Below, piece after piece: positions 46,439 to 58,464 of a stretch of DNA of 64,000 nucleotides (positions are counted from its first letter, which is position 1; each line of letters starts with the position of its first letter). Source of the DNA: DAIDKA01 sp963726995 (lineage in GTDB: Bacteria; Pseudomonadota; Gammaproteobacteria; Steroidobacterales; Steroidobacteraceae); the NCBI GenBank assembly GCA_963726995.1, contig CAVSEP010000006.1:1550001-1614000 (forward strand), read 5' to 3'. The notes beneath the pieces were generated by a model. It was not told the origin of the DNA and did not search any database. It saw nothing but the letters and a program-made list of their open reading frames with translations. The position numbers were made by a program, and so were the translations under genes.

Positions 46439-47158
46439 TCAGCCTTCCAGCTGCGTGGCATCGCGCAGCGGCATGAGGTTCTCGGCGGTCTCATCGGCCA
46501 GGAATTTGCGCATCTGCAGGGCCTGCTGCAGGCGTCCACGACGCACATAGGCCTCGTACAGCAGGTCCTTCATGACCTCCAGGACCACGGCCGCATTGTT
46601 CGCGTCCAGCTGCGGGGGCTCCGGACGCGAATCGGCCGGAGAGCCGAAAATGATGGCCTTGAGCAGCTGGAAGGTGTCCGAGTCGATGCCCACCAGGGCG
46701 CGCACGTCATTGAGCTGGTCGAACATGCGCAGCTTGCCGGGCTCGCCCAGGTCCAGGAAGGCGGCCCGCGCCGTGCGGCGGCACATGGAGGCGAAGGCGT
46801 TGTAGGCGCCGCTGGAAAAGCACAGCAGCGACTCGCGGAACAGCTGCTCGATCTGCGCGGGCAGGTGCGTGAAGGTGAACTTTTCGCGCGGCCGTTCGAT
46901 TTCGGTGAACTGCGAGGACAGTTCGATGCGGTTGCTGCGATACATGCGCACCGGGTAGCGCAGGAAGATCGGGGCGTTGCAGGCATCGCAACGGCCCACG
47001 ATGCCGACGGCGCGCGGCTTGTACTGCTGCAGCTCGGCGAAATCCGGAACGGCGCTGATGGCGACGTGCGCGGTAACGTCACAATGCGGGCACTGCAACA
47101 CCAGGTTGCGCTCCTGCTCGTGAATCAGCTGTCCGGTCGCATCGATATAGGCGGACAT
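46439..47158 (-). CDS. Zinc-ribbon protein, DUF4145-like
   Basis: I start it at 47158 (MSAYIDATGQLIHEQE), giving 239 residues. Two CxxC pairs (QCPHCDVTAH and GRCDACNAPIF) suggest an N-terminal zinc ribbon. A helical half follows with EQLFRESLLCFSSGAYNAFA and SMCRRTARAAFLDLGEPGK, which resembles DUF4145, a family of unknown function. It lies upstream of fliS on the same strand but behind the fliS promoter, so it need not be flagellar. No known catalytic motif is seen. Confidence 0.65.
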   Translation of the reverse strand: MSAYIDATGQLIHEQERNLVLQCPHCDVTAHVAISAVPDFAELQQYKPRAVGIVGRCDACNAPIFLRYPVRMYRSNRIELSSQFTEIERPREKFTFTHLPAQIEQLFRESLLCFSSGAYNAFASMCRRTARAAFLDLGEPGKLRMFDQLNDVRALVGIDSDTFQLLKAIIFGSPADSRPEPPQLDANNAAVVLEVMKDLLYEAYVRRGRLQQALQMRKFLADETAENLMPLRDATQLEG

Positions 47159-47286
47159 GGGTCCCGTGCGCCTGTTTGGTATGGGATCTTGGCGCATCCT
47201 TGACGTGAGCAATATTAACCCAAATTCCGAAGCGGGACAGGTGCTTGGAATTGACGCAACTGCCGCTTATGTAAGGCGGCGGGCGG

Positions 47287-49875
47287 CTATTTGACGAAAA
47301 GTTCCTTGAGGCCGCCGGCGATCAGGACGGAAACGTCCACCAGGATCAGCGGCAGGCCCACCCCGCCCGGGGCCACCAAGTATTTCGGCTCCCAGCTGGG
47401 ATGGTACTTGGCCTTGTAGCGACGCAGGCCTTCGAAGTTATAGAAGTGCTCGCCGTGACGGAAAATGAAATTGCCGATGCGGTGCCAGGCCGGCGCCAGC
47501 GGGTGGCGCTCCAGGCCCGCGAGCGGGGCGACCCCTAAGCTGAACCAGCCAAATCCCTCCTGGCGCGCCCACAGCATCAGTTCCACGAACAGGAAGTCCA
47601 TGGCGCCGGGCGGCGCATCCGGACTGAAGCGCATCAGGTCCACGGCCACCTCCTCGCGCGTGGCCGAGGGCCAGAGGTTGGCGAAGGCCACCGGTTCGCC
47701 GTCGCGACGCACCAGTGCGATCGGAAAGTTGCGCAGGTAGCGCTCGGAGAAGGAGCCCACCGAGAATCCCTTCTCGGCGGTGGCCTTGTCCTTCAGCCAT
47801 GAATCCGAGATGGTGCGCAGCGCGGGCAGAATCTTCGGCACGTCGGCCGGCTGCACCACTTCAAAGGTGGCCCGATCCCGTTCGCCGCGGCGCCGTGCGG
47901 TGCGCAGCTCGGCGCGAATGCTGCCCTCCAGCGAGAAGTTCGCGAGCGGCACCCGCGCCTCCTCGCCGATCTTCATCGCGGCCAGGCCCAGGTCCACGTA
48001 CAGCGGCAGGCACTCGACGCTGGACTGGTAGAACACCACGCGGCCGCCGTGCTCGTCCGAGAGTTCGCGGAAGCGCCACACCAGTTCTTCGGCCTCGCTG
48101 CGCGGTCCCACCGGATCCCCCAGCGCGATCCAGCTGCGGCCCTGCACCTGGTACATGATGAAGGAGCGGCCGCTGGCGCTGAACAGCACATGCTTGTCGC
48201 CCGTCAGCACGGCGTTGGAAAGCGTCGAGGGGGATTCGGCGAGCACCCGCTTGATGTCATCGAGCTCCGGTTTGCGGATCAGTTCCGGCACCGGGCGCGC
48301 CGGCCGCAGCAGCGTCACCAGCAGGATGCCGGCAGTCAGCACGCACACCAGCAGCGAGGCGCGCAACATCCGCGGCGCATTCGCATCGAAGGCGAAGGTC
48401 CACCACAGATCGTTGGAGTACTCGATATGGCGGTTGACCAGCAGGCCCACCCAGACGCTGGCGACGATCACCCCGACGATGCTGGCGGCCCAGGGGGGCG
48501 TGAAGCGCTGGCGGACCAAGGATGCGGTGCGGTGGAAGGAACTGCGCCCCAGCACCAGCATGCCCAGTACCACCCACAGGAAGATGGCTTCCTTGAGGAT
48601 GCCGCCCTTGAGCACGGTGATCAGGCCTCCGACCAGCAGCAACCAGAAGCTGATGTGGTAGGCGGCGCGGATGCGGCGAAACAGGGCGCGCGCCAGGATC
48701 AGCAGCGCAAGTCCAATGGCGCTGCCGGCCAGGTGCGAGATTTCCACCACCGGCAGCGGCAGTATCCGGGCCAAGGAGGCGATGCCGGTGGGCACATGGC
48801 GGGTGGCGCCCGAGAACAGCAGCTCGGCGCCGGCGATGAAGGTGAGGGCGCCGACCACCGAGGGGACGACCGGTCCGATGAAGGCCGAGGCCCGGGCGCG
48901 CGCCTGCGACAGGCGCAGCCGCTGGGCACCCAGTTCCTCGGCCGCGAACAGCACGGTCGCGACCCCCAGCGGTGCCAGGTAGAACACCGCGCGATAGGCC
49001 AGCAGCGAGCCCAGCAGCGCATCGGCGGGAATCTGCGGCACGGCAATCACGACGACGGTCTCGAATACCCCGAGTCCGCCGGGCACATGACTGATGATTC
49101 CGGCGGTGACGCCGAAGGCATAGGCGCCCGCGAATGCCACGAAGTCCACCTGCGCCGCGGCGGGCAGCATCAGCCACAGCACCGCGCAGGACATGCCCAG
49201 GTCCAGCGTGCCGGCCACGATCTGAATGGCGCCGACCCCTAAGCCGGGCGGGCGCAGCAGCCAGCCGCGAAACTCCAGCCGGGCGCGGTGCGAGCCGGTC
49301 CAGACGAGGTAGGCCGCCACGGCGCCCAGCAGCACGACGCCGATCAGCAGCGGCCATTCCGCGTGACTGCGTAGCGCCGCGGAGGCCTGCTCCGGGTGCA
49401 CCAGGCAGGAGATGCCCGCCAGCACCGCGAGCCCCAAGGCGGTGGTGATGCTGGTGAAGCCGGTGACGGTGGCGACGTCGATCGCGGTCAGGCGCGAGGA
49501 GGCATACAGCCGCAGTCGAAATGCGGCGCCGGTGAAGGCGGCAAAGCCGAGATTGTGGCCGAAGGCGTTGGCGATGAAGCTGGCGACCACCACCCGGCCC
49601 AGCGGCACCTTCTTGTGCAGGTAGCGCAGCGCCAGGAAGTCATACAGGCACAGTGCGAAGTAGCTGCCGGCGGTTAAGGCCAGTCCGATCAGCAGCGTGT
49701 CGGCGGGGATGCCCTCGAGGTGATCGAGGATGTCCTTGACGTGGATCTGCGCCAGTTCCCGGTGCAGCAGCCAAGCCATGACCGAGAACACCAGCAGCGC
49801 GGCCGCCGGCCCCACCCACATGCGCGAGCCGTCATCAGGAGAAGCGCCTCGCTTGGCGGATGGGTTTGCGGCCAC
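47287..49875 (-). CDS. mprF: Phosphatidylglycerol lysyltransferase/flippase MprF
   Basis: MprF adds an amino acid, usually lysine, to phosphatidylglycerol and flips the product, lowering surface charge. The 862-residue protein starts at a GTG. Its N-terminal half is an integral-membrane flippase domain (many helices, for example LLIGLALTAGSYFALCLYDF). The C-terminal half is the synthase domain: SFIMYQVQGRSWIALGDPVG, VVFYQSSVECLPLYVDLGLA and FYNFEGLRRYKAKYHPSWEP. It lies 12 bases after ettA. The amino-acid substrate cannot be told from the sequence. Confidence 0.93.
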   Translation of the reverse strand: MAANPSAKRGASPDDGSRMWVGPAAALLVFSVMAWLLHRELAQIHVKDILDHLEGIPADTLLIGLALTAGSYFALCLYDFLALRYLHKKVPLGRVVVASFIANAFGHNLGFAAFTGAAFRLRLYASSRLTAIDVATVTGFTSITTALGLAVLAGISCLVHPEQASAALRSHAEWPLLIGVVLLGAVAAYLVWTGSHRARLEFRGWLLRPPGLGVGAIQIVAGTLDLGMSCAVLWLMLPAAAQVDFVAFAGAYAFGVTAGIISHVPGGLGVFETVVVIAVPQIPADALLGSLLAYRAVFYLAPLGVATVLFAAEELGAQRLRLSQARARASAFIGPVVPSVVGALTFIAGAELLFSGATRHVPTGIASLARILPLPVVEISHLAGSAIGLALLILARALFRRIRAAYHISFWLLLVGGLITVLKGGILKEAIFLWVVLGMLVLGRSSFHRTASLVRQRFTPPWAASIVGVIVASVWVGLLVNRHIEYSNDLWWTFAFDANAPRMLRASLLVCVLTAGILLVTLLRPARPVPELIRKPELDDIKRVLAESPSTLSNAVLTGDKHVLFSASGRSFIMYQVQGRSWIALGDPVGPRSEAEELVWRFRELSDEHGGRVVFYQSSVECLPLYVDLGLAAMKIGEEARVPLANFSLEGSIRAELRTARRRGERDRATFEVVQPADVPKILPALRTISDSWLKDKATAEKGFSVGSFSERYLRNFPIALVRRDGEPVAFANLWPSATREEVAVDLMRFSPDAPPGAMDFLFVELMLWARQEGFGWFSLGVAPLAGLERHPLAPAWHRIGNFIFRHGEHFYNFEGLRRYKAKYHPSWEPKYLVAPGGVGLPLILVDVSVLIAGGLKELFVK

Positions 49876-49887
49876 TGCCGTCGTCCG

Positions 49888-51561
<1,674 letters not shown>

Positions 51562-51670
51562 AGACTGTTGGCTGGCTGAAACCATGAGTTTATCGCGAAC
51601 GCGCCGGCCCCGTGTGCTCGGCACCGGGCGGAAGTCATGGCATTGCCCGGGGACGTGCTAGCCTCGCCCT

Positions 51671-52612
51671 ATGGACAACCCGGTTGCAGTGGTGATCGGC
51701 GAACGGCTGGCCCGCTACGGCTTTCCTGACGGGCATCCTTTCGGCCCTGACCGCCACGCGGCCTTCGTGCGTGAGTTTGAAGCGCGCGGATTGCAGCGCA
51801 GCGTGCAGCTGCTGGAGCCGCGCGAGGCCAGCTACGAGGAGCTGCTGGCATTCCACACCCCCCGCTACGTGGACTTCGTGCGCGAGCGATCCCAGACCGG
51901 CCAGGGGTTCCTGGACGGGGGCGACACGCCGGCCTTCCGGGGCGTCTATGAAGCGGCCGCAACGGTGGTCGGGGCCAGCATCACCGCCAGCGATGCCATC
52001 ATGAGCGGCGCGGCGCGGACCGCCTTCGTGCCCATTGCGGGGCTGCATCATGCCGGCCGCGATCATGCGGCGGGCTTCTGCGTATTCAATGATTGCGGCG
52101 TGGTGATCGAGCTGCTGCGCAGCCGGCACGGCCTGCAGCGCATCGGCTATGTGGACATCGATGCCCATCACGGGGATGGGGTCTACTTCGGGTTCGAGGA
52201 TGACCCCGGGGTCATCTTTGCCGATATCCACGAGGATGGCGATACGCTGTATCCGGGCACCGGCAAGGCCGCCGACACCGGGCGCGCCGCCGCCGCCGGG
52301 ACCAAGCTGAATCTGCCGCTGATGGCAGGCTCCGGGGATCGGGCCTTCCAGGGCGCCTGGGCGCGGGTGCTGGAGCACCTGGAGCGATTCGAGCCGCAGT
52401 TCCTGCTGCTCCAGTGCGGTGCGGACAGCATCGACGGGGATCCCATCACGCACCTGCGCTTCAGCCCCGCCATGCATGGACGGGCCGCGCAGGACCTCGT
52501 GCAGCTGGCCGGGCGTCTGGGCCATGGCCGGGTGCTGGCGCTCGGGGGCGGCGGCTACAACCGCAGCAATCTGGGCAAGGCCTGGTCCGAAGTCGTCGCA
52601 GGCCTTGCCTGA
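51671..52612 (+). CDS. Histone deacetylase family protein
   Basis: The 313-residue protein is a zinc deacetylase of the HDAC/AcuC superfamily. Visible active-site blocks are AGLHHAGRDHAAGFCVFND, GYVDIDAHHGDGVYFGFED with the metal Asp and His, LLLQCGADSIDGDP with the metal Asp, and LALGGGGYNRSNLG. Bacterial members act on acetylpolyamines, acetoin-pathway proteins or acetyl-lysine; the substrate here is unknown. It is divergent from ettA. Confidence 0.9.
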   Translation: MDNPVAVVIGERLARYGFPDGHPFGPDRHAAFVREFEARGLQRSVQLLEPREASYEELLAFHTPRYVDFVRERSQTGQGFLDGGDTPAFRGVYEAAATVVGASITASDAIMSGAARTAFVPIAGLHHAGRDHAAGFCVFNDCGVVIELLRSRHGLQRIGYVDIDAHHGDGVYFGFEDDPGVIFADIHEDGDTLYPGTGKAADTGRAAAAGTKLNLPLMAGSGDRAFQGAWARVLEHLERFEPQFLLLQCGADSIDGDPITHLRFSPAMHGRAAQDLVQLAGRLGHGRVLALGGGGYNRSNLGKAWSEVVAGLA

Positions 52613-52714
52613 TCCGCTACGGAGCGCCCCCCGGCATGGCCTTAGGTTCGCCCGGGCCGGTACAATGCCGGGCTGCTCTGCGCTGCCGCGCCCTTTAGCC
52701 CCAAGGTACTGTGA

Positions 52715-53971
<1,257 letters not shown>

Positions 53972-53992
53972 TGGCTCGCGCCGGGACGCACC

Positions 53993-54535
53993 ATGTACTG
54001 TCCCTTCTGCAACCACATCGAAACCAAGGTCATCGACTCGCGCCTGGCCGGTGAGGGTCGGCAGATCCGTCGGCGCCGCGAGTGCCTGTCCTGCGGCGAG
54101 CGCTTCACCACCTTCGAAGCCGCCGAACTCATCATGCCCATGGTGGTCAAGAGCGATCGTACCCGCGAGCCCTTCGATGAGGCCAAGCTGCGCGCCGGCA
54201 TGACCAAGGCGCTGGAAAAGCGCCCGGTGGCGCTCGAGGCGGTGGAGGAGGCGGTGAGCCGCATCGGCCACAAGCTGCGCAGTCTCGGGGAGCGCGAGGT
54301 CCAGTCGCGCGCCGTCGGCGAGCTGGTCATGGACGAACTGCGGCACCTGGATGAAGTGGCCTACGTGCGTTTTGCTTCCGTCTACCGAAGCTTCCAGGAC
54401 CTGGATGCCTTTCGGGATGAAATCGACCGCCTGCGCCACCGGCGCGGCCGCCGGGATGCCGTGCGGGAAACTTCCGCAGTGGACCAGTTGCCGCTGCTGA
54501 CCGGCGATGCCGCACCGCCCAAGGCGCGCAAGTGA
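53993..54535 (+). CDS. nrdR: Transcriptional repressor NrdR
   Basis: NrdR represses ribonucleotide reductase genes when dATP is high. The 180-residue protein has an N-terminal zinc ribbon (MYCPFCNHIETKVIDSRLA, then ECLSCGERFTTFE) and an ATP cone (MVVKSDRTREPFDEAKLRAG). It is longer than many NrdR at the C-terminus by about 20 residues. It lies 21 bases after glyA, and its stop overlaps the ribD start. Confidence 0.96.
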   Translation: MYCPFCNHIETKVIDSRLAGEGRQIRRRRECLSCGERFTTFEAAELIMPMVVKSDRTREPFDEAKLRAGMTKALEKRPVALEAVEEAVSRIGHKLRSLGEREVQSRAVGELVMDELRHLDEVAYVRFASVYRSFQDLDAFRDEIDRLRHRRGRRDAVRETSAVDQLPLLTGDAAPPKARK

Positions 54536-55662
54536 GCGACTTCGATGCCGCCGACCGGGCCTTCATGGCGCGGGCGCTGATCCTCGCCGCCAATGGACTG
54601 GCCAGCGCCCATCCGAATCCGCGCGTGGGCTGCGTGCTGGTGCGCGCGGATCAGGTGCTGGCCGAGGGTTGGCACGAGCGCGCCGGCGGCCCGCACGCCG
54701 AGGCGGCGGCCCTGGCCAACCTGCTGGCCAAGCAGCCGCAGGGCGCGCCGGCGGCCGGCATCGCCGCCGGCGCCACGGCCTATGTGACCCTGGAGCCCTG
54801 CAATCATCATGGCCGCACGCCGCCCTGCAGCGAGGCCCTGATCAGCGCCGGCGTCACCCGCGTGGTCTATGCCATCGGGGACCCGAACCCACTGGTGAAG
54901 GGCGGTGGTGCGCAGCGTCTGCGCGAGGCCGGCGTTGCGGTGCAGTCCGGATTGCTCGCGGCCGAGGCTGCCGAACTCAATGCCGGATTCATCAAGCGCA
55001 TGCGCTGCGGAATCCCGCTGGTGCGCCTGAAACTGGCCATGAGCCTGGATGGCCGCACGGCCTTAAGCGACGGGCGCAGCCGGTGGATCACGGGCGAGGC
55101 CGCGCGCGCGGACGTGCAGCAGTGGCGGGCACGCAGCGGGGCGATTCTCACCGGCATTAATACGGTGCTGGCCGATGATCCGCTGCTGTCGGTGCGGCCC
55201 GCCGGCGCCAGCGTACGACAGCCACTGCGCGTCATACTCGACAGTGAACTGCGCACGCCGCCGCAGGCGCGCGTGTTCGACGCCACGGGCGCGCAGGGCG
55301 TGTGGATATTTACCGCCAGCACGGATGCGAAGCGCATGGCGGCGCTGAGCGCGCGCGGTGCGCGCATCGAGCGCTGCGCAAGCGCCGGCAAGGTCGACAT
55401 TGCCCAGGTGCTGGCAATGCTGGGCAAGGCCGGCATCAACGAGGTGCTGGTGGAAGCGGGCGCAACCCTGGCCGGTGCCCTGGTCGAGCAGCGCTGCGTC
55501 GATGAGCTGCTGCTGTACGTGGCGCCGCTGGTGCTGGGGGAGCGCGCCCGCGGCCTGCTGCAGCTGCCCGAGCCGCCGACCCTGGAGCAGGCGCGACGCT
55601 TTGAAGTATTTGAAACCGTGGCCGTGGGTGCCGACCAGCGCATCCGCTTGCGCGTGGGGTAG
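54532..55662 (+). CDS. ribD: Riboflavin deaminase/reductase RibD
   Basis: RibD carries out the deamination and reduction steps after GTP cyclohydrolase II. The 376-residue protein starts at GTG 54532 (four-base overlap with nrdR). The deaminase domain has the zinc His in PHAEAAAL and the Cys pair in TLEPCNHHGRTPPC; the reductase domain has SLDGRTALSDGRSRWITG and EVLVEAGATLAGALV. Confidence 0.95.
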   Translation: MSDFDAADRAFMARALILAANGLASAHPNPRVGCVLVRADQVLAEGWHERAGGPHAEAAALANLLAKQPQGAPAAGIAAGATAYVTLEPCNHHGRTPPCSEALISAGVTRVVYAIGDPNPLVKGGGAQRLREAGVAVQSGLLAAEAAELNAGFIKRMRCGIPLVRLKLAMSLDGRTALSDGRSRWITGEAARADVQQWRARSGAILTGINTVLADDPLLSVRPAGASVRQPLRVILDSELRTPPQARVFDATGAQGVWIFTASTDAKRMAALSARGARIERCASAGKVDIAQVLAMLGKAGINEVLVEAGATLAGALVEQRCVDELLLYVAPLVLGERARGLLQLPEPPTLEQARRFEVFETVAVGADQRIRLRVG

Positions 55663-55665
55663 AGC

Positions 55666-56274
55666 ATGTTCACAGGCATCGTTCAGGACACCGGCACAGT
55701 CGCGGCATTGACCGCGCAGGGCGGGGATGTGCGCCTCGCCATCCGCGTGCGACAACTGGACCTCTCGAAGACCGCCATCGGCGACAGCATCTGCGTGCAG
55801 GGCTGCTGCGTCACCGCGGTCACGGTGAAAGGCGACGTGTTTGAAGCCGATCTGTCGCGGGAAACCCTGGGACTGACGACTCTGGGCGAGCTGGCCGTGG
55901 GCGCGCCGGTCAATCTGGAACCGGCATTGCGCGCCGGGGATGCTCTGGGGGGACACCTGGTCTCCGGGCACGTGGACGGCGTGGGCACCGTGGTCTCCCG
56001 GTCCAAGGATGCGCGCTCGATCCGTCTGCTGATCGAGGCCCCGGCCGAGCTGGCGCGCTTCATCGCCCGCAAAGGCTCCGTGGCGGTGGATGGCGTGAGC
56101 CTGACCGTCAACGAAGTGGACGGAGCACGCTTTGGCGTGAACCTTATTCCGCATACCGGGGACGTGACCACGCTGGGCAAGCTGGTTCCCGGGGCCGCCG
56201 TCAACCTGGAAATCGACCAGGTGGCGCGTTATGTGGAGCGCCTCGCGAGCTACGGTGTGACGCAGCAGCCCTAG
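55666..56274 (+). CDS. ribE: Riboflavin synthase alpha chain RibE
   Basis: Riboflavin synthase combines two lumazine molecules into riboflavin. The 202-residue protein has two lumazine-binding repeats: MFTGIVQDTGTVAALT with GCCVTAVTV and LVSGHVDGVGTVV, then GVSLTVNEVDGARFGVNLIP. It starts three bases after ribD. Its end converges on, and overlaps by four bases, the antisense GNAT gene. Confidence 0.96.
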   Translation: MFTGIVQDTGTVAALTAQGGDVRLAIRVRQLDLSKTAIGDSICVQGCCVTAVTVKGDVFEADLSRETLGLTTLGELAVGAPVNLEPALRAGDALGGHLVSGHVDGVGTVVSRSKDARSIRLLIEAPAELARFIARKGSVAVDGVSLTVNEVDGARFGVNLIPHTGDVTTLGKLVPGAAVNLEIDQVARYVERLASYGVTQQP

Positions 56275-56618
56275 TCCACGCCACCCACGGCTGGGGAATC
56301 GCTGGCGGGAAAGGACTCCTCGAGCGCTTCGTCGAGCAGTTCCTCAAGATGCGCGTCGGTCGTGGCTGAGGCGTGTCGCTTCATATAGGCAACGGCGTAG
56401 GCGCACACGGGATTCACGGTCCAGCCATTGGCGGCAGCCAGTTCTAGCGCACTGCGCATCAATTCCGCCGCGACTCCGCGCCCGCCGATCGGGCGCGGAA
56501 CGTAGGTGTGGGTGATACTCATGACCGCGCCGTCAAGCTCGTAGTCCAACCGACCCGTCTGCCCCTCAAGCGTGGCGGACAGTCGGTGCGCGAGCCGATC
56601 GTGATGGATCTGCAGCAT
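56271..56618 (-). CDS. YjdJ-type GNAT acetyltransferase-like protein
   Basis: The 115-residue protein resembles the small GNAT group known from YjdJ: RLDYELDGAVMSITHTYVPR, then IGGRGVAAELMRSALELAAA and VNPVCAYAVAYMKRH. The acetyl-CoA motif is in PIGGRGVAAELM. A charged tail (LEELLDEALEESF) follows the domain. It lies antisense inside the riboflavin gene series, overlapping ribE by four bases. The substrate is unknown. Confidence 0.82.
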   Translation of the reverse strand: MLQIHHDRLAHRLSATLEGQTGRLDYELDGAVMSITHTYVPRPIGGRGVAAELMRSALELAAANGWTVNPVCAYAVAYMKRHASATTDAHLEELLDEALEESFPASDSPAVGGVD

Positions 56619-56750
56619 GGGTGGCGATTCCTTCTCATTCCACAGCGATCGCTGCCGAGCTTACAACACGCGCGCGGCATGGGAACACGCTGTCGGTGTC
56701 AGTGGCGCACAGGTGGAGCCCCTGCTCGCACCCGGGTACGATAGCCCCCT

Positions 56751-57974
56751 ATGAGCAAGATTCTGACCCTGCCGCCGCGAGCCGGTGCGGAGCCCCCGGA
56801 GGCCCCCGCGGGCCCGGGACCTGCCGAATTCAGCAGCATTCCCACCGTCCTGGAGCAGCTGCGGGCCGGGCGCATGGTGCTGATCCTGGATGATGAGGAT
56901 CGGGAGAACGAGGGCGACCTGATCATGGCCGCCGAGCATGCGACCCCCGAAACCATGGCCTTCATGATCCGCCACTCCAGCGGCATCATCTGCGTGCCCA
57001 TGGCCGAGGAGCGGCTGCTTGCCCTGGAGCTGCCGCAGATGGTCGGCGCCAACAACGACAGCTACCGCACCGCCTTCACCGTCTCGGTCGACTACCGGCA
57101 CGGCACCAGCACCGGCGTCTCCGCCGCCGATCGCGCCGCGACCATCACGGCGCTGGCGAACCCCGAAACCTCGGCCACCGACTTCGCGCGTCCCGGTCAT
57201 ATCTTTCCGCTGCGCCCCCGGCGCGGCGGCGTGCTGGTGCGCGCCGGTCACACCGAGGCGGCCGTGGACCTGTGCGTGCTGGCGGGCCTGAAGCCCGCGG
57301 GCGTGCTGTGTGAACTCATGAACGATGACGGGTCCATGGCGCGCCGTCCGCAGTGCGAGGTGTTCGCGCGCCAGAACAATCTGGCGATCGCCACCATTGC
57401 GGACCTGATCCGCTATCGGCTGCGCAATGAGCGCTCGGTGGACCGGATCGCCGATCAGCCGGTGCAGACCGAATTCGGCGAATTCCGCCTGTGCGCCTAT
57501 GAGGACCGCGGCAGCCACGCGGTGCATCTGGCGCTGGCGCGCGGCCGGCTGGACGGTCCGGATGCACCGCTGGTGCGGGTGCATGTGGCCGACACGCTGC
57601 GCGATGCACTGGGGCTCTCCGGCGACGGCCGCAGCTGGACCCTGCGTCGGGCGCTGGAGCGTGTCGCCGCCGTGCCCAACGGCGTGGTGGTGATCCTTCG
57701 CGGAACCGACGCCGCCTATGATCTGGCGGCGGCGCTGCAGGCGCTGCAGCGACCCACGGGCGCGGGCGGCGCACCCAGCCCGAACGCCGGCCACGCGGCC
57801 TCGCCGGCGACGCTCAATGCCCAGGCCATGGTGCTGCGGACCTTCGGCGTGGGTGCGCAGATCCTCAAGGATCTGGGCGTGTGCCGCATGCGGGTGATGT
57901 CGCAGCCCAAGCAGATGCACGGCCTGTCGGCCTTCGGCCTGACCGTGGAATCCTACGTCGGGGCGGATTCCTGA
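56751..57974 (+). CDS. ribB: 3,4-dihydroxy-2-butanone 4-phosphate synthase with degenerate cyclohydrolase domain
   Basis: The N-terminal half makes dihydroxybutanone phosphate from ribulose 5-phosphate. It has DDEDRENEGDLIMAAEHAT, RHGTSTGVSAADRAATI, RPGHIFPLRPRRGGVLVRAG and GVLCELMNDDGSMARR. The C-terminal half is a GTP cyclohydrolase II-like domain. Where active enzymes have the zinc Cys set near VRVHSE, this reads VRVHVADTLRDALG with no Cys, so cyclohydrolase activity is unlikely. The length is 407 residues. It precedes ribH by one base. No FMN-riboswitch-like element was seen in the 132 bases upstream. Confidence 0.93.
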   Translation: MSKILTLPPRAGAEPPEAPAGPGPAEFSSIPTVLEQLRAGRMVLILDDEDRENEGDLIMAAEHATPETMAFMIRHSSGIICVPMAEERLLALELPQMVGANNDSYRTAFTVSVDYRHGTSTGVSAADRAATITALANPETSATDFARPGHIFPLRPRRGGVLVRAGHTEAAVDLCVLAGLKPAGVLCELMNDDGSMARRPQCEVFARQNNLAIATIADLIRYRLRNERSVDRIADQPVQTEFGEFRLCAYEDRGSHAVHLALARGRLDGPDAPLVRVHVADTLRDALGLSGDGRSWTLRRALERVAAVPNGVVVILRGTDAAYDLAAALQALQRPTGAGGAPSPNAGHAASPATLNAQAMVLRTFGVGAQILKDLGVCRMRVMSQPKQMHGLSAFGLTVESYVGADS

Positions 57975-57975
57975 A

Positions 57976-58458
57976 GTGCCGACCTCGCACACCGTGGAAG
58001 GGGAGGTCAGCGCGCGCGGCCGGCGCGTGGCCATCGCCGCCGCGCGCTTCAACGACTTCGTCGTGACCAGCCTGCTGGAGGGCGCAATGGGCGCCTGGCG
58101 TTCGCACGGCGGGGCGGCCGAAGACCTGTTGATCGCGCGCGTGCCGGGAGCCTTCGAGCTGCCGGTGGCGGTGCGCAAGCTCGCCGTCAGCGGTCGCTTC
58201 GAGGCGGTGGTGGCGCTGGGCTGCGTCATCCGCGGGGATACCCCGCATTTTGATTTCGTGGCGGGCGAGTGCGCGCGCGGACTCACCCTGGCAAGTATCG
58301 AAACGGGCGTGCCGGTGGTGTTCGGGGTGCTGACCGTCAACACCTCCGAGCAGGCCCTGGAGCGCGCCGCGATCAACGGCATGAACAAGGGCGGTGAGGC
58401 GCTGGAGACGGCGCTGGAGATGGCGAGCCTGTTCCAACGTCTCGAGCAGCGGGCCTGA
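57976..58458 (+). CDS. ribH: Lumazine synthase RibH
   Basis: RibH joins the RibB product with the pyrimidine from RibD to make lumazine. The 160-residue protein starts at GTG 57976 directly after ribB. Motifs are AIAAARFNDFVVTSLLEGA, VPGAFELPVAVRKLA, ALGCVIRGDTPHFDFV and GVPVVFGVLTVNTSEQAL with the catalytic His in DTPHFDF. Confidence 0.96.
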   Translation: MPTSHTVEGEVSARGRRVAIAAARFNDFVVTSLLEGAMGAWRSHGGAAEDLLIARVPGAFELPVAVRKLAVSGRFEAVVALGCVIRGDTPHFDFVAGECARGLTLASIETGVPVVFGVLTVNTSEQALERAAINGMNKGGEALETALEMASLFQRLEQRA

Positions 58459-58464
58459 AGCGCC

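Noticed and set aside
52613..52714. Strong sigma-70 promoter for glyA
   Set aside because: TACAAT at 52661 is a plausible -10, but no TTGACA-like box lies 16-18 bases upstream.
56619..56750. FMN riboswitch before ribB
   Set aside because: The conserved RFN blocks and stems could not be found in these 132 bases.
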